Positions 17,951-26,602 of a DNA stretch of 64,000 nt are shown here, in pieces. The position numbers and the translations under genes were made by a program. This DNA is from CANHBY01 sp031374415 (lineage in GTDB: Bacteria > Pseudomonadota > Gammaproteobacteria > Burkholderiales > Burkholderiaceae_C): the NCBI GenBank assembly GCA_031374415.1, contig JANMGB010000119.1:62001-126000 (forward strand). Reading direction: 5' to 3'. A model generated the notes under the pieces. The model was not told where the DNA came from, ran no database searches, and saw only the letters and a program-made list of their open reading frames with translations. Position 1 is the stretch's first letter; the number at the start of each line of letters is the position of its first letter.

Positions 17951-19441
17951 TCAGATCACGCCAAGCTGCAACCACATCGGCCAACTGTGCGTCAAAATGG
18001 TTTCGACGCGTGACACCACGTCGGCCAATTCATAGGTTGGTTTTCCTGGCGCCGAGTGATTGCGTTGGAGGATGTTCCATACGTGCTCACCCACCACGGG
18101 CGCTCGGGTTTCTTCGGGGTTTTCTAACAGTTGCAGGTAGACCAATCGCTCCATCAAGGTGGTGTCGATGCCCGTTCCGGCCACAGGCGAGACAAGTGTT
18201 TGGTAGCGGTCGGTGTGGCATGACAGTTTCGCGACGACCGCATTCAACCTGCGTGCGGGGCCATGGTCAGGGTTTGTCGTGCAGGGCATGAAAATCGCAC
18301 CTTGCTCTGATCGCTGAATGATTTCCGCGATGCTGTGTATCAAGGTGGTGGCGCCGTCGATGCCTGGCAATTGAGCCAGCTGGGCAAAGCTTTGGGGCGC
18401 GTGCGCCAAGAGATCCAGCAGGCCTTGTATCCAGGTTTGGTTGAGCGTCCGGCTGGCGGCCTCGCGTGGCACACACAGCGCCAGTGTCAATTTGTTGAAT
18501 TCGTCAGTGCGGCTTGGACTCAACGCATTTCGACGTCCACGCACAAAAATGTCTTTGCGAAATTTCGTGTTGCGCATGAAGTCTTCCACTGTCCTGCGCA
18601 ACAACAGGTCGGGAATTGCGTCAAGCACGGCTTGCTGCTCGGGCGCCAGGCTCGGGCCGGGTGACACGCAGGCGAGCCAATCCAGCTTGGCGTGCGCAAA
18701 CTCCTCGACCACTTCCGCATGGTATTTGGGGTACGTTTTTTCGTGCAGAAACTCGTGAATCAAATACGCCGGAGCCGTGTCGCTGTTCAGCTTGTCAATG
18801 AAGAACTGCAAATTCGAGTGCGCTGAAAAAAACTCCGCACCCACCTCGACCATTTGATTCACCAAGTCTTTGGCAAAAAGGAGTTTGGTCACGCTGTCGG
18901 CAGCGGGTCGAAGCCTTGTGGATGCATGCATCAGTCGCTGCATTTCAACCGCAGCTGACCAGCCCGGCAAAAGGTTGTACGACACAAAGACCACGCCCCC
19001 GGGTTTCAAGTATCGATCTAAAAATTTCACAATCTGGGCTTGTCGCTCCGGCGAGACCCAAGCGTATACGCCGTGCATGGTGACGAAATCGAACTTCGGC
19101 AAGTCCACTTGCCCCAAGGCCAATTCCTCGAAACTGTTTTCAAGTAACTGCAGGTTGTCCAGGCCTGCCATGTCTACCAGGCGCTGAGCGTTCGCAATGT
19201 GGCTCGGCATAAAGTCGTTGGCATAGAACCTGCCCACGGGGTGTGCTGCGGCCAGTACCGTTGAGGTGTAGCCGTGCCCGCAACCCAGTTCAAAGTAGGT
19301 GAAGGGTTGATCCAAGGCGACCGGATCCACGCCATGGAGCCAGCATGCGTAGTTGAGTCGCTGCGGCGCCAGATCAGAGATGAAGTCGACGGTGTACTCA
19401 CTGTCTACGGGATAGCCATCATTCCAGCGGCTTGGGGTCAT
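17951..19441 (-). CDS. Class I SAM methyltransferase with PKMT-type regulatory domain
   Basis: The 496-residue product has a class I methyltransferase fold (motif I ELGCGHGY at residues 51-58, acidic motif in FYANDFMPSH, post-II FDFVTMHGVYAWVS). A middle region (AYLIHEFLHEKTYPKYHAEVV) resembles the methyltransferase regulatory domain of protein lysine methyltransferases such as rickettsial PKMT1/2. A C-terminal winged-helix-like tail (AQLPGIDGATTLIHSIAEII) follows. The substrate is unknown; methylation of a surface protein is only a family-based suggestion. ATG 19441 is chosen; an in-frame TTG at 19465 adds eight residues. Base composition looks less GC-rich than its neighbours. It and the adjacent repeat element split the purine-degradation cluster. 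Confidence 0.8.
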   Translation of the reverse strand: MTPSRWNDGYPVDSEYTVDFISDLAPQRLNYACWLHGVDPVALDQPFTYFELGCGHGYTSTVLAAAHPVGRFYANDFMPSHIANAQRLVDMAGLDNLQLLENSFEELALGQVDLPKFDFVTMHGVYAWVSPERQAQIVKFLDRYLKPGGVVFVSYNLLPGWSAAVEMQRLMHASTRLRPAADSVTKLLFAKDLVNQMVEVGAEFFSAHSNLQFFIDKLNSDTAPAYLIHEFLHEKTYPKYHAEVVEEFAHAKLDWLACVSPGPSLAPEQQAVLDAIPDLLLRRTVEDFMRNTKFRKDIFVRGRRNALSPSRTDEFNKLTLALCVPREAASRTLNQTWIQGLLDLLAHAPQSFAQLAQLPGIDGATTLIHSIAEIIQRSEQGAIFMPCTTNPDHGPARRLNAVVAKLSCHTDRYQTLVSPVAGTGIDTTLMERLVYLQLLENPEETRAPVVGEHVWNILQRNHSAPGKPTYELADVVSRVETILTHSWPMWLQLGVI

Positions 19442-19470
19442 GGGGGTCTTTCTTGAGGGAGTCAATGGGC

Positions 19471-19713
19471 CTGGTACCCCGTCTCAGTGAATCTGAAAGG
19501 TTGATTCGCCAAAGCGAACAGATGGCGCATTGGGAGGCTGAGCGTGCAGGAATGGAGTGCGCGCGGGGATGACGGGCGCAAGCGGGGGTGACGGGCGGAG
19601 GGTTTGGCCTCTCCCCACGTCATTCCCGCGCAGGCGGGAATCCAGCAGCCTTTGTGCTTCGCCATAGTCTCTCAACAATTGAACCGTTCAAATTCGCTAA
19701 GACTGGGTACCAG
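19471..19713. mobile_element. MITE-like element, copy 2 (short variant)
   Basis: This 243-base relative of the 2768-3090 element lies between the methyltransferase start and the puuD stop. Termini are CTGGTACCCCGTCTCAG and, inverted, CTGGTACCCAGTCTTAG, followed by diverged copies of the GAAAGGTTGA arm. Only one of the two internal palindromes remains (19622-19641, ATTCCCGC-GCAG-GCGGGAAT); the left hairpin arm is deleted and the 19-bp array reduced. The outer bases are CTGG/CCAG, not CTAG, so no stop codon is offered. The heptamer AGTCAAT occurs just outside both ends (19460-19466 and 19712-19718), a possible but imperfectly placed target duplication. Confidence 0.75.
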
Positions 19714-19748
19714 TCAATCATACGAGGCAAACTGAGTGGGTTCGGCCG

Positions 19749-20960
19749 TCACGGTGCATGGCCTGATGGCCCTGGGGCACCTGCGGCGAACCAGCGCCCC
19801 AGCAGGCCTCGCTCGGCAGGGGTGATCTGTGTGGCGTTGTTGATGGGCATGGTTTGCAGCACGACCGCTTGCTGGTGAATCTGGGCAGCCTGTTGGAGGA
19901 TGAGCTCGGGAGAGTCGAGCCGCACGTTCTTGCTACTGAGCATCGCGTTGTGGCAGGCCTGGCAACGGCTTGACACGATCTGTTGAACTTGCGCAAACGA
20001 GGGTGGGACTGCCGAGGTGTCGGCCGCGCCCTCTGGCCGCAAGCCGACCATCAGCGCGGCCAACAACGCGACGCCCACGAGCAATACAGCCCAAGGCGGC
20101 TGCCGGCCTTGAACCCTCGCCTGATGCCGGGCCACAAAGAAATGTCGAATGAGCGCGCCGGCGCCCATCAGCAACACCAGCACCAGCCATGCGTGCTCAG
20201 TGCGCTGCAAAAAACCGTAGTGGTTGCTGAGCATGGCCACCAGCACGGGCAGCGTGAAATAGGTGTTGTGGACGCTGCGCTGCTTGGCCCGGCGGCCGAG
20301 GTCGGGGTCCACGGCTTCACCGGCGCGCATTTGGGCCAGAACAGTTCGTTGCCCCGGGATGATCCAGACCAACACATTGGCACTCATGGCCGTGGCCATC
20401 ATGGCCCCCACGAGCAAGAACGCGGCCCGTGTGGCAAACCAGTGACAGGCCAGCCAAGCGGCCAACACCACGACGGCACTGAGCACGGCGCCCACCCAGC
20501 GCTCCCCGTGCGGCCCGCGGCCGAGCGTTCGACACACGAGGTCATAGATCAGCCAAAACCCTGCCAGCATGGCCAACGCTACGCTGATGGCCGCCCAGGT
20601 GGGCCATGCGTGCACGCGCTGATCGATCAGGAAAGTGGGGGCCCGCCACAGATAGATCAGGGTGAACAAAGCAAACCCTGTGAGCCAGGTGGCATAACTT
20701 TCCCAATAAAACCAATGCAGGTGGGTGGGCAAGTGGGGTGGCGCGAGCAGGTACTTTTGCGGGTGATAAAAACCCCCGCCGTGCACGGCCCACAACTCAC
20801 CACTCACGCCTTTGGCGCGTGACTCGGGGTCTTTTGGCTGCCGCAGGCTGTTGTCTAAAAACACAAAATAAAACGACGCGCCAATCCAGGCGATGCCCAC
20901 CACCACATGCGCCCAACGCAACAGCAGGTTGAGCCAATCCAGGACGTAGGGCTGCATCAT
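19749..20960 (-). CDS. puuD: Urate hydroxylase PuuD (membrane urate oxidase with cytochrome c domain)
   Basis: PuuD oxidises urate to 5-hydroxyisourate at the membrane, replacing soluble uricase. The protein of about 403 residues has an N-terminal multi-helix membrane domain (LLRWAHVVVGIAWIGASFYFVFLD, HLHWFYWESYATWLTGFALF, AAFLLVGAMMATAMSANV) and a C-terminal cytochrome c-type segment with heme motif CQACH and a probable distal Met in VVLQTMPINNATQ. ATG 20960 or 20957 follows the hiuH stop by only 7 bases, so the two are cotranscribed and probably coupled. The longer in-frame start would lie inside hiuH. HiuH acts on its product. Confidence 0.93.
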   Translation of the reverse strand: MMQPYVLDWLNLLLRWAHVVVGIAWIGASFYFVFLDNSLRQPKDPESRAKGVSGELWAVHGGGFYHPQKYLLAPPHLPTHLHWFYWESYATWLTGFALFTLIYLWRAPTFLIDQRVHAWPTWAAISVALAMLAGFWLIYDLVCRTLGRGPHGERWVGAVLSAVVVLAAWLACHWFATRAAFLLVGAMMATAMSANVLVWIIPGQRTVLAQMRAGEAVDPDLGRRAKQRSVHNTYFTLPVLVAMLSNHYGFLQRTEHAWLVLVLLMGAGALIRHFFVARHQARVQGRQPPWAVLLVGVALLAALMVGLRPEGAADTSAVPPSFAQVQQIVSSRCQACHNAMLSSKNVRLDSPELILQQAAQIHQQAVVLQTMPINNATQITPAERGLLGRWFAAGAPGPSGHAP

Positions 20961-20967
20961 CTTGGGC

Positions 20968-21321
20968 TCAGCTACCGCGGTAGGTCGCGTAGGACCACGG
21001 GCCGACCAGCAAAGGCACGTGCCACGACAGCGAGGCATCGAATACGCCTACCTCCAGGGCCACGCGGTCTAAAAATGGGGGCTCGGGCAGGCTCACACCC
21101 AGGCCCTTGAAATAGGCCGCCACCTCGAACTCCAGGCGGTAGGTGCCAGGGTGCAAGGCGGCCCCTTCGAGCAGCGGCTGGGGCGTGCGGCCGTCGGAGT
21201 TGAGTGTCAGGCTGCTGAGTAATTCAGGTGTCGTGCCGCTCAAGCGGTAGAGACGCAAGGCCATGCCGGCCGCGGGGTTGCCGTGGAGCGTGTCTAGCGC
21301 GTGGGTGGTGAGCTTGCCCAT
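20968..21321 (-). CDS. hiuH: 5-hydroxyisourate hydrolase (transthyretin-like)
   Basis: It hydrolyses 5-hydroxyisourate to OHCU, the step after PuuD. The 117 residues match the family from end to end: GKLTTHALDTLHGNPAAGM with the active-site His at the N-terminus, an Arg in the LRLYRL strand, and the diagnostic C-terminal YRGS. ATG 21321 gives normal length; the open frame continues upstream without family similarity. The roughly 217-base gap to divergent puuE holds their promoters; there I noticed only two GGTTGATG-type direct repeats near 21416-21443. Confidence 0.95.
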   Translation of the reverse strand: MGKLTTHALDTLHGNPAAGMALRLYRLSGTTPELLSSLTLNSDGRTPQPLLEGAALHPGTYRLEFEVAAYFKGLGVSLPEPPFLDRVALEVGVFDASLSWHVPLLVGPWSYATYRGS

Positions 21322-21538
21322 GGGCACCTTCGGCTTGGTTGATGGACGTAGACCCGTGCGATTTTCAGCCAGAAAGGCGATACAGTACCTTCCAGCAGCT
21401 CCCATCGCCATGCGTTGATGGGTTGGCCGTTCGGGTTGATGCGCTGACGCAACGACGCGTGACACGTTGCCTGTGACCCCGGGTGAGCTGGCTCGTTCGC
21501 ACGGCCCCTTCACCCCTTCGCCGAACGGGCGCTTGAGC

Positions 21539-22501
21539 ATGACCGCTAACCAACCCTACCCCCGTGACTTGCGAGGCTATGGCGCTGTACCGCCCCATCC
21601 TGAGTGGCCAGGGGGTGCCCGCATTGCGGTGCAGTTTGTTCTCAACTATGAAGAGGGGGGCGAGAACTCGGTGCTGCATGGTGATGCCGGCAGCGAGCAA
21701 TTCCTGTCCGAAATGTTCAACCCCGCAAGCTACTCGGCACGCCATCTCAGCATGGAGTCGATTTACGAGTATGGCTCTCGTGTGGGCGTGTGGCGCTTGC
21801 TGCGCGAGTTTGAACGGCGGCGCTGGCCGCTCACGGTGTTTGCCGTGGGCATGGCCTTGCAGCGACACCCTGAACTGGCTCAGGCGCTGGTGGACTTGAA
21901 GCACGAGATCGCCGGCCATGCTTGGCGCTGGATTCATTACCAACACGTCGACGAAGTCACTGAGCGCGAGCATCTGCGCCAAGCCGTGCAGGTCATTCAA
22001 GAGCTGACTGGAGAGCGCCCTGTGGGGTGGTACACCGGCCGCGACAGCCCGCAGACGCGTCGCTTGGTGGCCGAGCATGGGGGCTTCGAGTACGACAGCG
22101 ACAGCTATGCCGATGAGCTGCCGTTTTGGCTGCAGGTGCGCACAGCGGATGGCATGCACGTGCCGCACCTGGTGGTGCCTTATACGCTGGACACCAACGA
22201 CATGCGCTTTGCCTTGCCCCAGGGCTTTGCCACGGGTGAAGACTTCTTTGTCTACCTGCGGGATAGCTTTGATGTGCTGTACGCAGAGGGCGATCCGCAG
22301 GGTCTCAATCAGCCCAAAATGCTGAGCGTGGGCATGCATTGCCGCTTGTTGGGGCGACCGGGTCGATTCAAGGCTTTGCAAAGATTTCTCGATCACATCG
22401 AGGCCCATGACGAGGTGTGGGTCTGCCGGCGCATTGATGTGGCTCGCCACTGGAAGGCGCGTCATCCGTTTGACAAACGCACTGCATTCGAATGGGGTTG
22501 A
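21539..22501 (+). CDS. puuE: Allantoinase PuuE (polysaccharide-deacetylase type)
   Basis: It opens the hydantoin ring of allantoin to give allantoate. The 320 residues belong to the PuuE branch of NodB-like deacetylases rather than the DHOase-like allantoinases: YPRDLRGYGAVPPHPEWPGGARIAVQFVLNYEEG near the N-terminus, EIAGHAWRWIHYQ with the metal-binding region, GERPVGWYTGRDSPQTRRL and EYDSDSYADELPFW. ATG 21539 gives the family start MTANQPYPRDL. It is divergent from hiuH and overlaps the following fused gene by 10 bases. Confidence 0.95.
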   Translation: MTANQPYPRDLRGYGAVPPHPEWPGGARIAVQFVLNYEEGGENSVLHGDAGSEQFLSEMFNPASYSARHLSMESIYEYGSRVGVWRLLREFERRRWPLTVFAVGMALQRHPELAQALVDLKHEIAGHAWRWIHYQHVDEVTEREHLRQAVQVIQELTGERPVGWYTGRDSPQTRRLVAEHGGFEYDSDSYADELPFWLQVRTADGMHVPHLVVPYTLDTNDMRFALPQGFATGEDFFVYLRDSFDVLYAEGDPQGLNQPKMLSVGMHCRLLGRPGRFKALQRFLDHIEAHDEVWVCRRIDVARHWKARHPFDKRTAFEWG

Positions 22502-24273
22502 ACATTTTGACGCTGGACGCATTGAACGCTGCCACGCCCGATGAGTTCGTGGCCTTGCTCGAAGGCATCTACGAGCATTCACCCTGGGTGGCGCAGCGTG
22601 CAGCGGCTTGGAGGCCGTTTGCAAGCCATGCGGCACTTCAGTGGGGCCTCGTGCGGGCCGTGCGCGAAGCGGGCCGCGAGGAGCAGCGTGCGCTGTTGTG
22701 CGCCCACCCGGAGCTCGCAGGCAAGGCCATGCTCAGTCGCGCGCTGACGGCGCACTCCAGTGATGAGCAAGAGCGCGCCGGACTGACGCATTGCACACCG
22801 GATGAGCTGGCCCGGTTGCAGCAGCTCAACGCGGCCTACCACAGCAAGTTCACCTGGCCGTTCATCTTGGCGGTGCGAGGGCCGCGGGGCAACGGTCTGA
22901 CACGCCACACAATCATCGCCACCTTGGAGCGCAGGCTTCAAGCGCAACCGGAGGCGGAGTGGGCTGAGTGTTTGCGCCAGGTCCACCGCATTGCTGAGTT
23001 GCGGCTGAACGAGCGCTTCGGGGTGGAGCCCGTCGCGGGACATTGGGTTTGGGATCGTTGCGAGGAGCTCGCACAGCACAGCGAAGCCGGGCAGGGCCTG
23101 CAAGGCCCCCTGACCGTGACCTATCTCACCCCGGTGCATCAACAATGCGCCCATCAACTCGCAGACTGGATGAGCGACTGCGGCTTTGATACCGTTCACA
23201 CCGATGCCGTGGGCAACGTGGTGGGGGTGTTTCATGGCACTCAGCCTGAGGCACCTCGCTTGATGACGGGGTCACACTACGACACCGTGCGCAACGCCGG
23301 CAAGTATGACGGTCGGCTGGGAGTTCTGGTGCCCATGGTCGTCGTGCGTGAGCTGGCGCGAAGGGGTCAACGACTGCCATTTGGGATCGAGCTGGTGGCA
23401 TTTTCTGAAGAAGAAGGCCAGCGCTTCAGGGCTGCGTTTTTAGGCTCGAGCGCGCTGACTGGAGAGTTCAATTCGGCATGGCTTGAGCTCATTGATGCCG
23501 ACGGCGTCAGCTTAAGGCAAGCCTTGCTCGGCGCAGGCTTGAAGCCGCAAGACATTCCCGGTGTTGCGCGCGACCCGCAACGCTATCTGGGGTTTGTCGA
23601 GGTGCATGTGGAGCAAGGCCCGGTGTTGCAGGCGCTGGACTTGCCCCTCGGGGTCGTCAGTGGCATCTGTGGCAGCTTGCGTTATGACGGCGAAGTCATC
23701 GGCGTGGCCAGCCATGCTGGCACCACCCCCATGAACCAGCGCCGAGACGCGGCAATGGCGGTGGCTGAGTTGGGTTTGTATCTGGAGCGTCGAGCCACTG
23801 AGCAGGCCGATGTGGTGGCCACGATGGGGCAGTTGCACGTGCCGCAGGGCTCGGTCAATGTGATCCCTGGGCGTTGTCGGTTCAGCTTGGACATTCGCTC
23901 ACCCTTTGATGCGGTGCGCGATGCCTTTGCGGCTGGGGTTCGTGACGAATTGGCGCGTATTGCTGAGCAACGCGGGGTGCGCTATCGTCTGGACGAGACC
24001 TTGCGCGCCGCTGCTGCGCCCAGCGACGCCGCCTGGCAGGCACGGTGGGCGAGGGCGGTGGGGGCCTTGGGCCTGCCGGTGCAGGCCCTGGTCAGCGGTG
24101 CTGGCCACGACGCCATGAAACTGCACGCCCTGTTGCCCCAGGCCATGCTGTTTGTTCGCGGCGAACACGGCGGCATCAGCCACAACCCCCTGGAGTCCAC
24201 GACCAGCGATGACATGGACCGGGCCGTGCAGGCGTTCAGGGCCTTGCTGGACGATTTAGTGGCCGGGCGGTGA
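22492..24273 (+). CDS. OHCU decarboxylase-allantoate amidohydrolase fusion (UraD-AllC)
   Basis: Two enzymes that act on either side of PuuE are joined in one 593-residue chain. Residues 1 to about 170 are an OHCU decarboxylase (UraD) with YEHSPWVAQRA, the HPELAGKAM stretch, SSDEQERAGL and FTWPFILAVRG. From about 185 on it is an M20/AllC-type amidohydrolase with metal motifs GSHYDTVRNAGKYDGRLGV and AFSEEEGQRF, HVEQGPVLQ, and the dimer-site GVASHAGTTPMNQRRDA. UraD makes S-allantoin; AllC hydrolyses allantoate after PuuE. The start codon overlaps the end of puuE. Separate uraD and allC genes are the usual arrangement. Confidence 0.9.
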   Translation: MGLNILTLDALNAATPDEFVALLEGIYEHSPWVAQRAAAWRPFASHAALQWGLVRAVREAGREEQRALLCAHPELAGKAMLSRALTAHSSDEQERAGLTHCTPDELARLQQLNAAYHSKFTWPFILAVRGPRGNGLTRHTIIATLERRLQAQPEAEWAECLRQVHRIAELRLNERFGVEPVAGHWVWDRCEELAQHSEAGQGLQGPLTVTYLTPVHQQCAHQLADWMSDCGFDTVHTDAVGNVVGVFHGTQPEAPRLMTGSHYDTVRNAGKYDGRLGVLVPMVVVRELARRGQRLPFGIELVAFSEEEGQRFRAAFLGSSALTGEFNSAWLELIDADGVSLRQALLGAGLKPQDIPGVARDPQRYLGFVEVHVEQGPVLQALDLPLGVVSGICGSLRYDGEVIGVASHAGTTPMNQRRDAAMAVAELGLYLERRATEQADVVATMGQLHVPQGSVNVIPGRCRFSLDIRSPFDAVRDAFAAGVRDELARIAEQRGVRYRLDETLRAAAAPSDAAWQARWARAVGALGLPVQALVSGAGHDAMKLHALLPQAMLFVRGEHGGISHNPLESTTSDDMDRAVQAFRALLDDLVAGR

Positions 24274-24316
24274 GGCCCCCCCTGCGTTCTTCATCCGTTG
24301 CTCGCAAAGGAGTCAC

Positions 24317-25570
24317 ATGCCTCAAGCACAACTCGCTCAACTCGATGCTTGGATCGACGCCCATTTTGTTGAAGAGGTGAGGTTTCTGCAGGCCCTGGTG
24401 CAGGTGCCCACAGACACGCCCCCGGGTGACAACGCCCCCCATGCGCTGCATACAGCGGCCCTGTTGCATGAGATGGGCTTGGAGGCGGAGCAGCACTCCG
24501 TGCCAGGGCCCCAGGTGCAAGCGCAGGGCATGCAATCCATCACCAACCTGATCGTGCGGCGGCCCTATGGCCAGGGCCCCGTGATCGCTCTGAACGCGCA
24601 TGGCGACGTGGTGCCCCCTGGCGAGGGTTGGACGCATGATCCGTATGGTGGCGAGGTTCACGACGGCAAGTTGTATGGCCGTGCGGCGGCGGTCAGTAAA
24701 AGTGACTTTGCCAGCTACACCTTTGCGGTACGGGCGCTAGAGTCTCTTGGGGCCGCGCTGCATGGCGGGGTGGAGTTGCACTTCACCTATGACGAAGAGT
24801 TCGGTGGCGCTTTAGGCCCAGGGTGGCTCTTGGCGCAGGGGCTGACGCAGCCTGACTACCTCATTGCGGCCGGCTTCAGCTACCAGGTGGTGACTGCGCA
24901 CAACGGGTGTTTGCAGATGGAGGTCACTGTTCACGGCACGATGGCGCATGCCGCGATTCCTGACTCAGGGGTTGATGCCTTGCAGGCTGCGGTGGCCATT
25001 TTGCAAGCCCTGTACGCGCAGAACCGGGGCTACAAAGCGGTGCGCTCGAACGTGGCGGGCATCACTCACCCCTATCTCAATGTGGGCCGTATTGAAGGCG
25101 GAACCCACACCAATGTGGTGCCCGGGCGGGTGCTCTTCAAGCTCGACCGGCGCATGATTCCTGAAGAGTCTGCGGCCGAGGTGGAGACCGAGCTGCGGCG
25201 CGTCATTCAAGCCGCGGCCGCCGGGTGTCCTGGCATCCGCGTGGACATCCGGCGCTTGCTGTTGGCGCAAGCCTGGCAGATGGATGCGCGCAATGCCCCG
25301 CTGGTGGCGGCCTTGCAGCATCATGCGCAGGCTGTGTTTGGTGTGCCCGTGCCCAGCTCGGGCACACCGCTGTACACCGATGTGCGGCTGTATGCACAGG
25401 CGGGGGTGCCTGCGGCCATCTATGGCGCTGGGCCGCGCACTGTGCGCGAGAGCAACGCCAAACGGGCTGACGAGCACCTGGTGTTGGCCGACCTGCGCGG
25501 CGCCACCAAGGTCATTGCCCGGACTTTGTACAGCCTGTTGGCACAGCCACCGCTGCGCGGTGACGCATAA
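24317..25570 (+). CDS. M20 family metallohydrolase (ArgE/DapE-like)
   Basis: The 417-residue product is an M20-type amidohydrolase: metal-binding NAHGDVVPPGEGW, catalytic region FTYDEEFGG, a dimerisation domain with GTMAHAAIPDSGVDALQAA, and a C-terminal ligand region near SGTPLYTDVRLYAQAGVPAAIYGAG. The usual bridging-Asp motif (GRGAxDMKGG) is replaced by YGRAAAVSKSDF, so the second metal ligand is not at its standard place. The substrate is unknown. As the last gene of the purine island, 43 bases after uraD-allC and with a good AAGGAG site, it may act on a ureide such as ureidoglycolate; that is inference. Confidence 0.75.
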   Translation: MPQAQLAQLDAWIDAHFVEEVRFLQALVQVPTDTPPGDNAPHALHTAALLHEMGLEAEQHSVPGPQVQAQGMQSITNLIVRRPYGQGPVIALNAHGDVVPPGEGWTHDPYGGEVHDGKLYGRAAAVSKSDFASYTFAVRALESLGAALHGGVELHFTYDEEFGGALGPGWLLAQGLTQPDYLIAAGFSYQVVTAHNGCLQMEVTVHGTMAHAAIPDSGVDALQAAVAILQALYAQNRGYKAVRSNVAGITHPYLNVGRIEGGTHTNVVPGRVLFKLDRRMIPEESAAEVETELRRVIQAAAAGCPGIRVDIRRLLLAQAWQMDARNAPLVAALQHHAQAVFGVPVPSSGTPLYTDVRLYAQAGVPAAIYGAGPRTVRESNAKRADEHLVLADLRGATKVIARTLYSLLAQPPLRGDA

Positions 25571-25588
25571 GTGCATGAAGGCGGCGTT

Positions 25589-26602
25589 CTACTTCTTCGT
25601 GTAAATCTGGTCGAACACGCCGCCATCGGCAAAGTGGGTTTTCTGTGCCTTGGCCCAACCACCAAAGGTGTCGTCAATGGTGAACAGGGTCAGCTTTGGA
25701 AACTGCTGGGCGTACTTGGCTGCGACTGTGGGGTCGCTCGGCCGGTAGAAGTGTTTGCCTGCAATGTCCTGGCCTTCGGGCGAATAAAGGTACGCCAGAT
25801 ACGCTTCGGCCACTTGTCGGGTGCCCCGCTTGTCGACCACCTTGTCAACCAGGGTCACGGGCGGCTCGGCCAGGATGCTGATGGGCGGGTAGACCAGCTC
25901 AAACTTGCCCGGGCCAAACTCCTTCAAGGCCAAGGCGGCTTCGTTTTCCCAGGTCAGCAGCACATCACCGATGCCCCGCTCGGCGAAGGTGACGGTCGCG
26001 CCGCGCGCGCCCGAGTCCAGCACAGGCACGTTGTTGAAGACCTGCTTGACCAGTTCTTTGGCCTTGGCCTCATCGCCGCCGGCTTGTTTCAAGGCAAAGC
26101 CGTAGGCGGCCAAATAGACCCAGCGCGCGCCCCCTGAGGTCTTGGGGTTGGCGGTGATCACGCCCGTGCCAGGCTTGGCCAGGTCGTCCCAGTTTTTGAT
26201 GCCCTTGGGGTTGCCCTTGCGCACCAAGAACACGATGGTGGACGAGTAGGGCGCGCTGTTGTGTTTGAGACGTTTTTGCCAGTCAGGGGCGATCAGATTT
26301 TTCTCAGCGATGGCATCCACGTCGTAGGCCAGGGCCAAGGTGACCACATCGGCCTCCAGGCCATCGATCACCGAGCGCGCTTGCTTGCCTGAGCCGCCGT
26401 GGGACGCCCTCACGCGGACGGTGTCACCCGTTTGGGTTTTCCAGTACTTGCCAAACGCGGCGTTGTACTCTTGATAGAGCTCGCGGGTCGGGTCATAAGA
26501 CGCGTTCAGCAGGGTGATGTCTTTGGCGCTTGCCATTGTCGTTGCGAGGCTCAAGACGGCAGTCATCAAGATGAGACGCAGGATCGACGTGTTCAGAGTC
26601 AT
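25589..26602 (-). CDS. sbp: Sulfate (thiosulfate) ABC transporter periplasmic binding protein
   Basis: It is the periplasmic sulfate receptor that delivers to CysTWA. Starting at ATG 26602 the 337-residue precursor has a signal peptide (MTLNTSILRLILMTAVLSLA ending at ASA), then the family pattern DITLLNASYDPTRELYQEYN, RASHGGSGKQARSVIDG, VFLVRKGNPKGIKNWDDL, VITANPKTSGGARWVYLAAYG and VLLTWENEAALALKE. The frame extends upstream to 26734 but this lacks a signal-peptide start. cysT/W/A are not adjacent, so the gene is an orphan here. CysB/Cbl control is typical; the AT-rich stretch 26603-26721 is where sites would lie, but I cannot assign one. Confidence 0.9.
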   Translation of the reverse strand: MTLNTSILRLILMTAVLSLATTMASAKDITLLNASYDPTRELYQEYNAAFGKYWKTQTGDTVRVRASHGGSGKQARSVIDGLEADVVTLALAYDVDAIAEKNLIAPDWQKRLKHNSAPYSSTIVFLVRKGNPKGIKNWDDLAKPGTGVITANPKTSGGARWVYLAAYGFALKQAGGDEAKAKELVKQVFNNVPVLDSGARGATVTFAERGIGDVLLTWENEAALALKEFGPGKFELVYPPISILAEPPVTLVDKVVDKRGTRQVAEAYLAYLYSPEGQDIAGKHFYRPSDPTVAAKYAQQFPKLTLFTIDDTFGGWAKAQKTHFADGGVFDQIYTKK

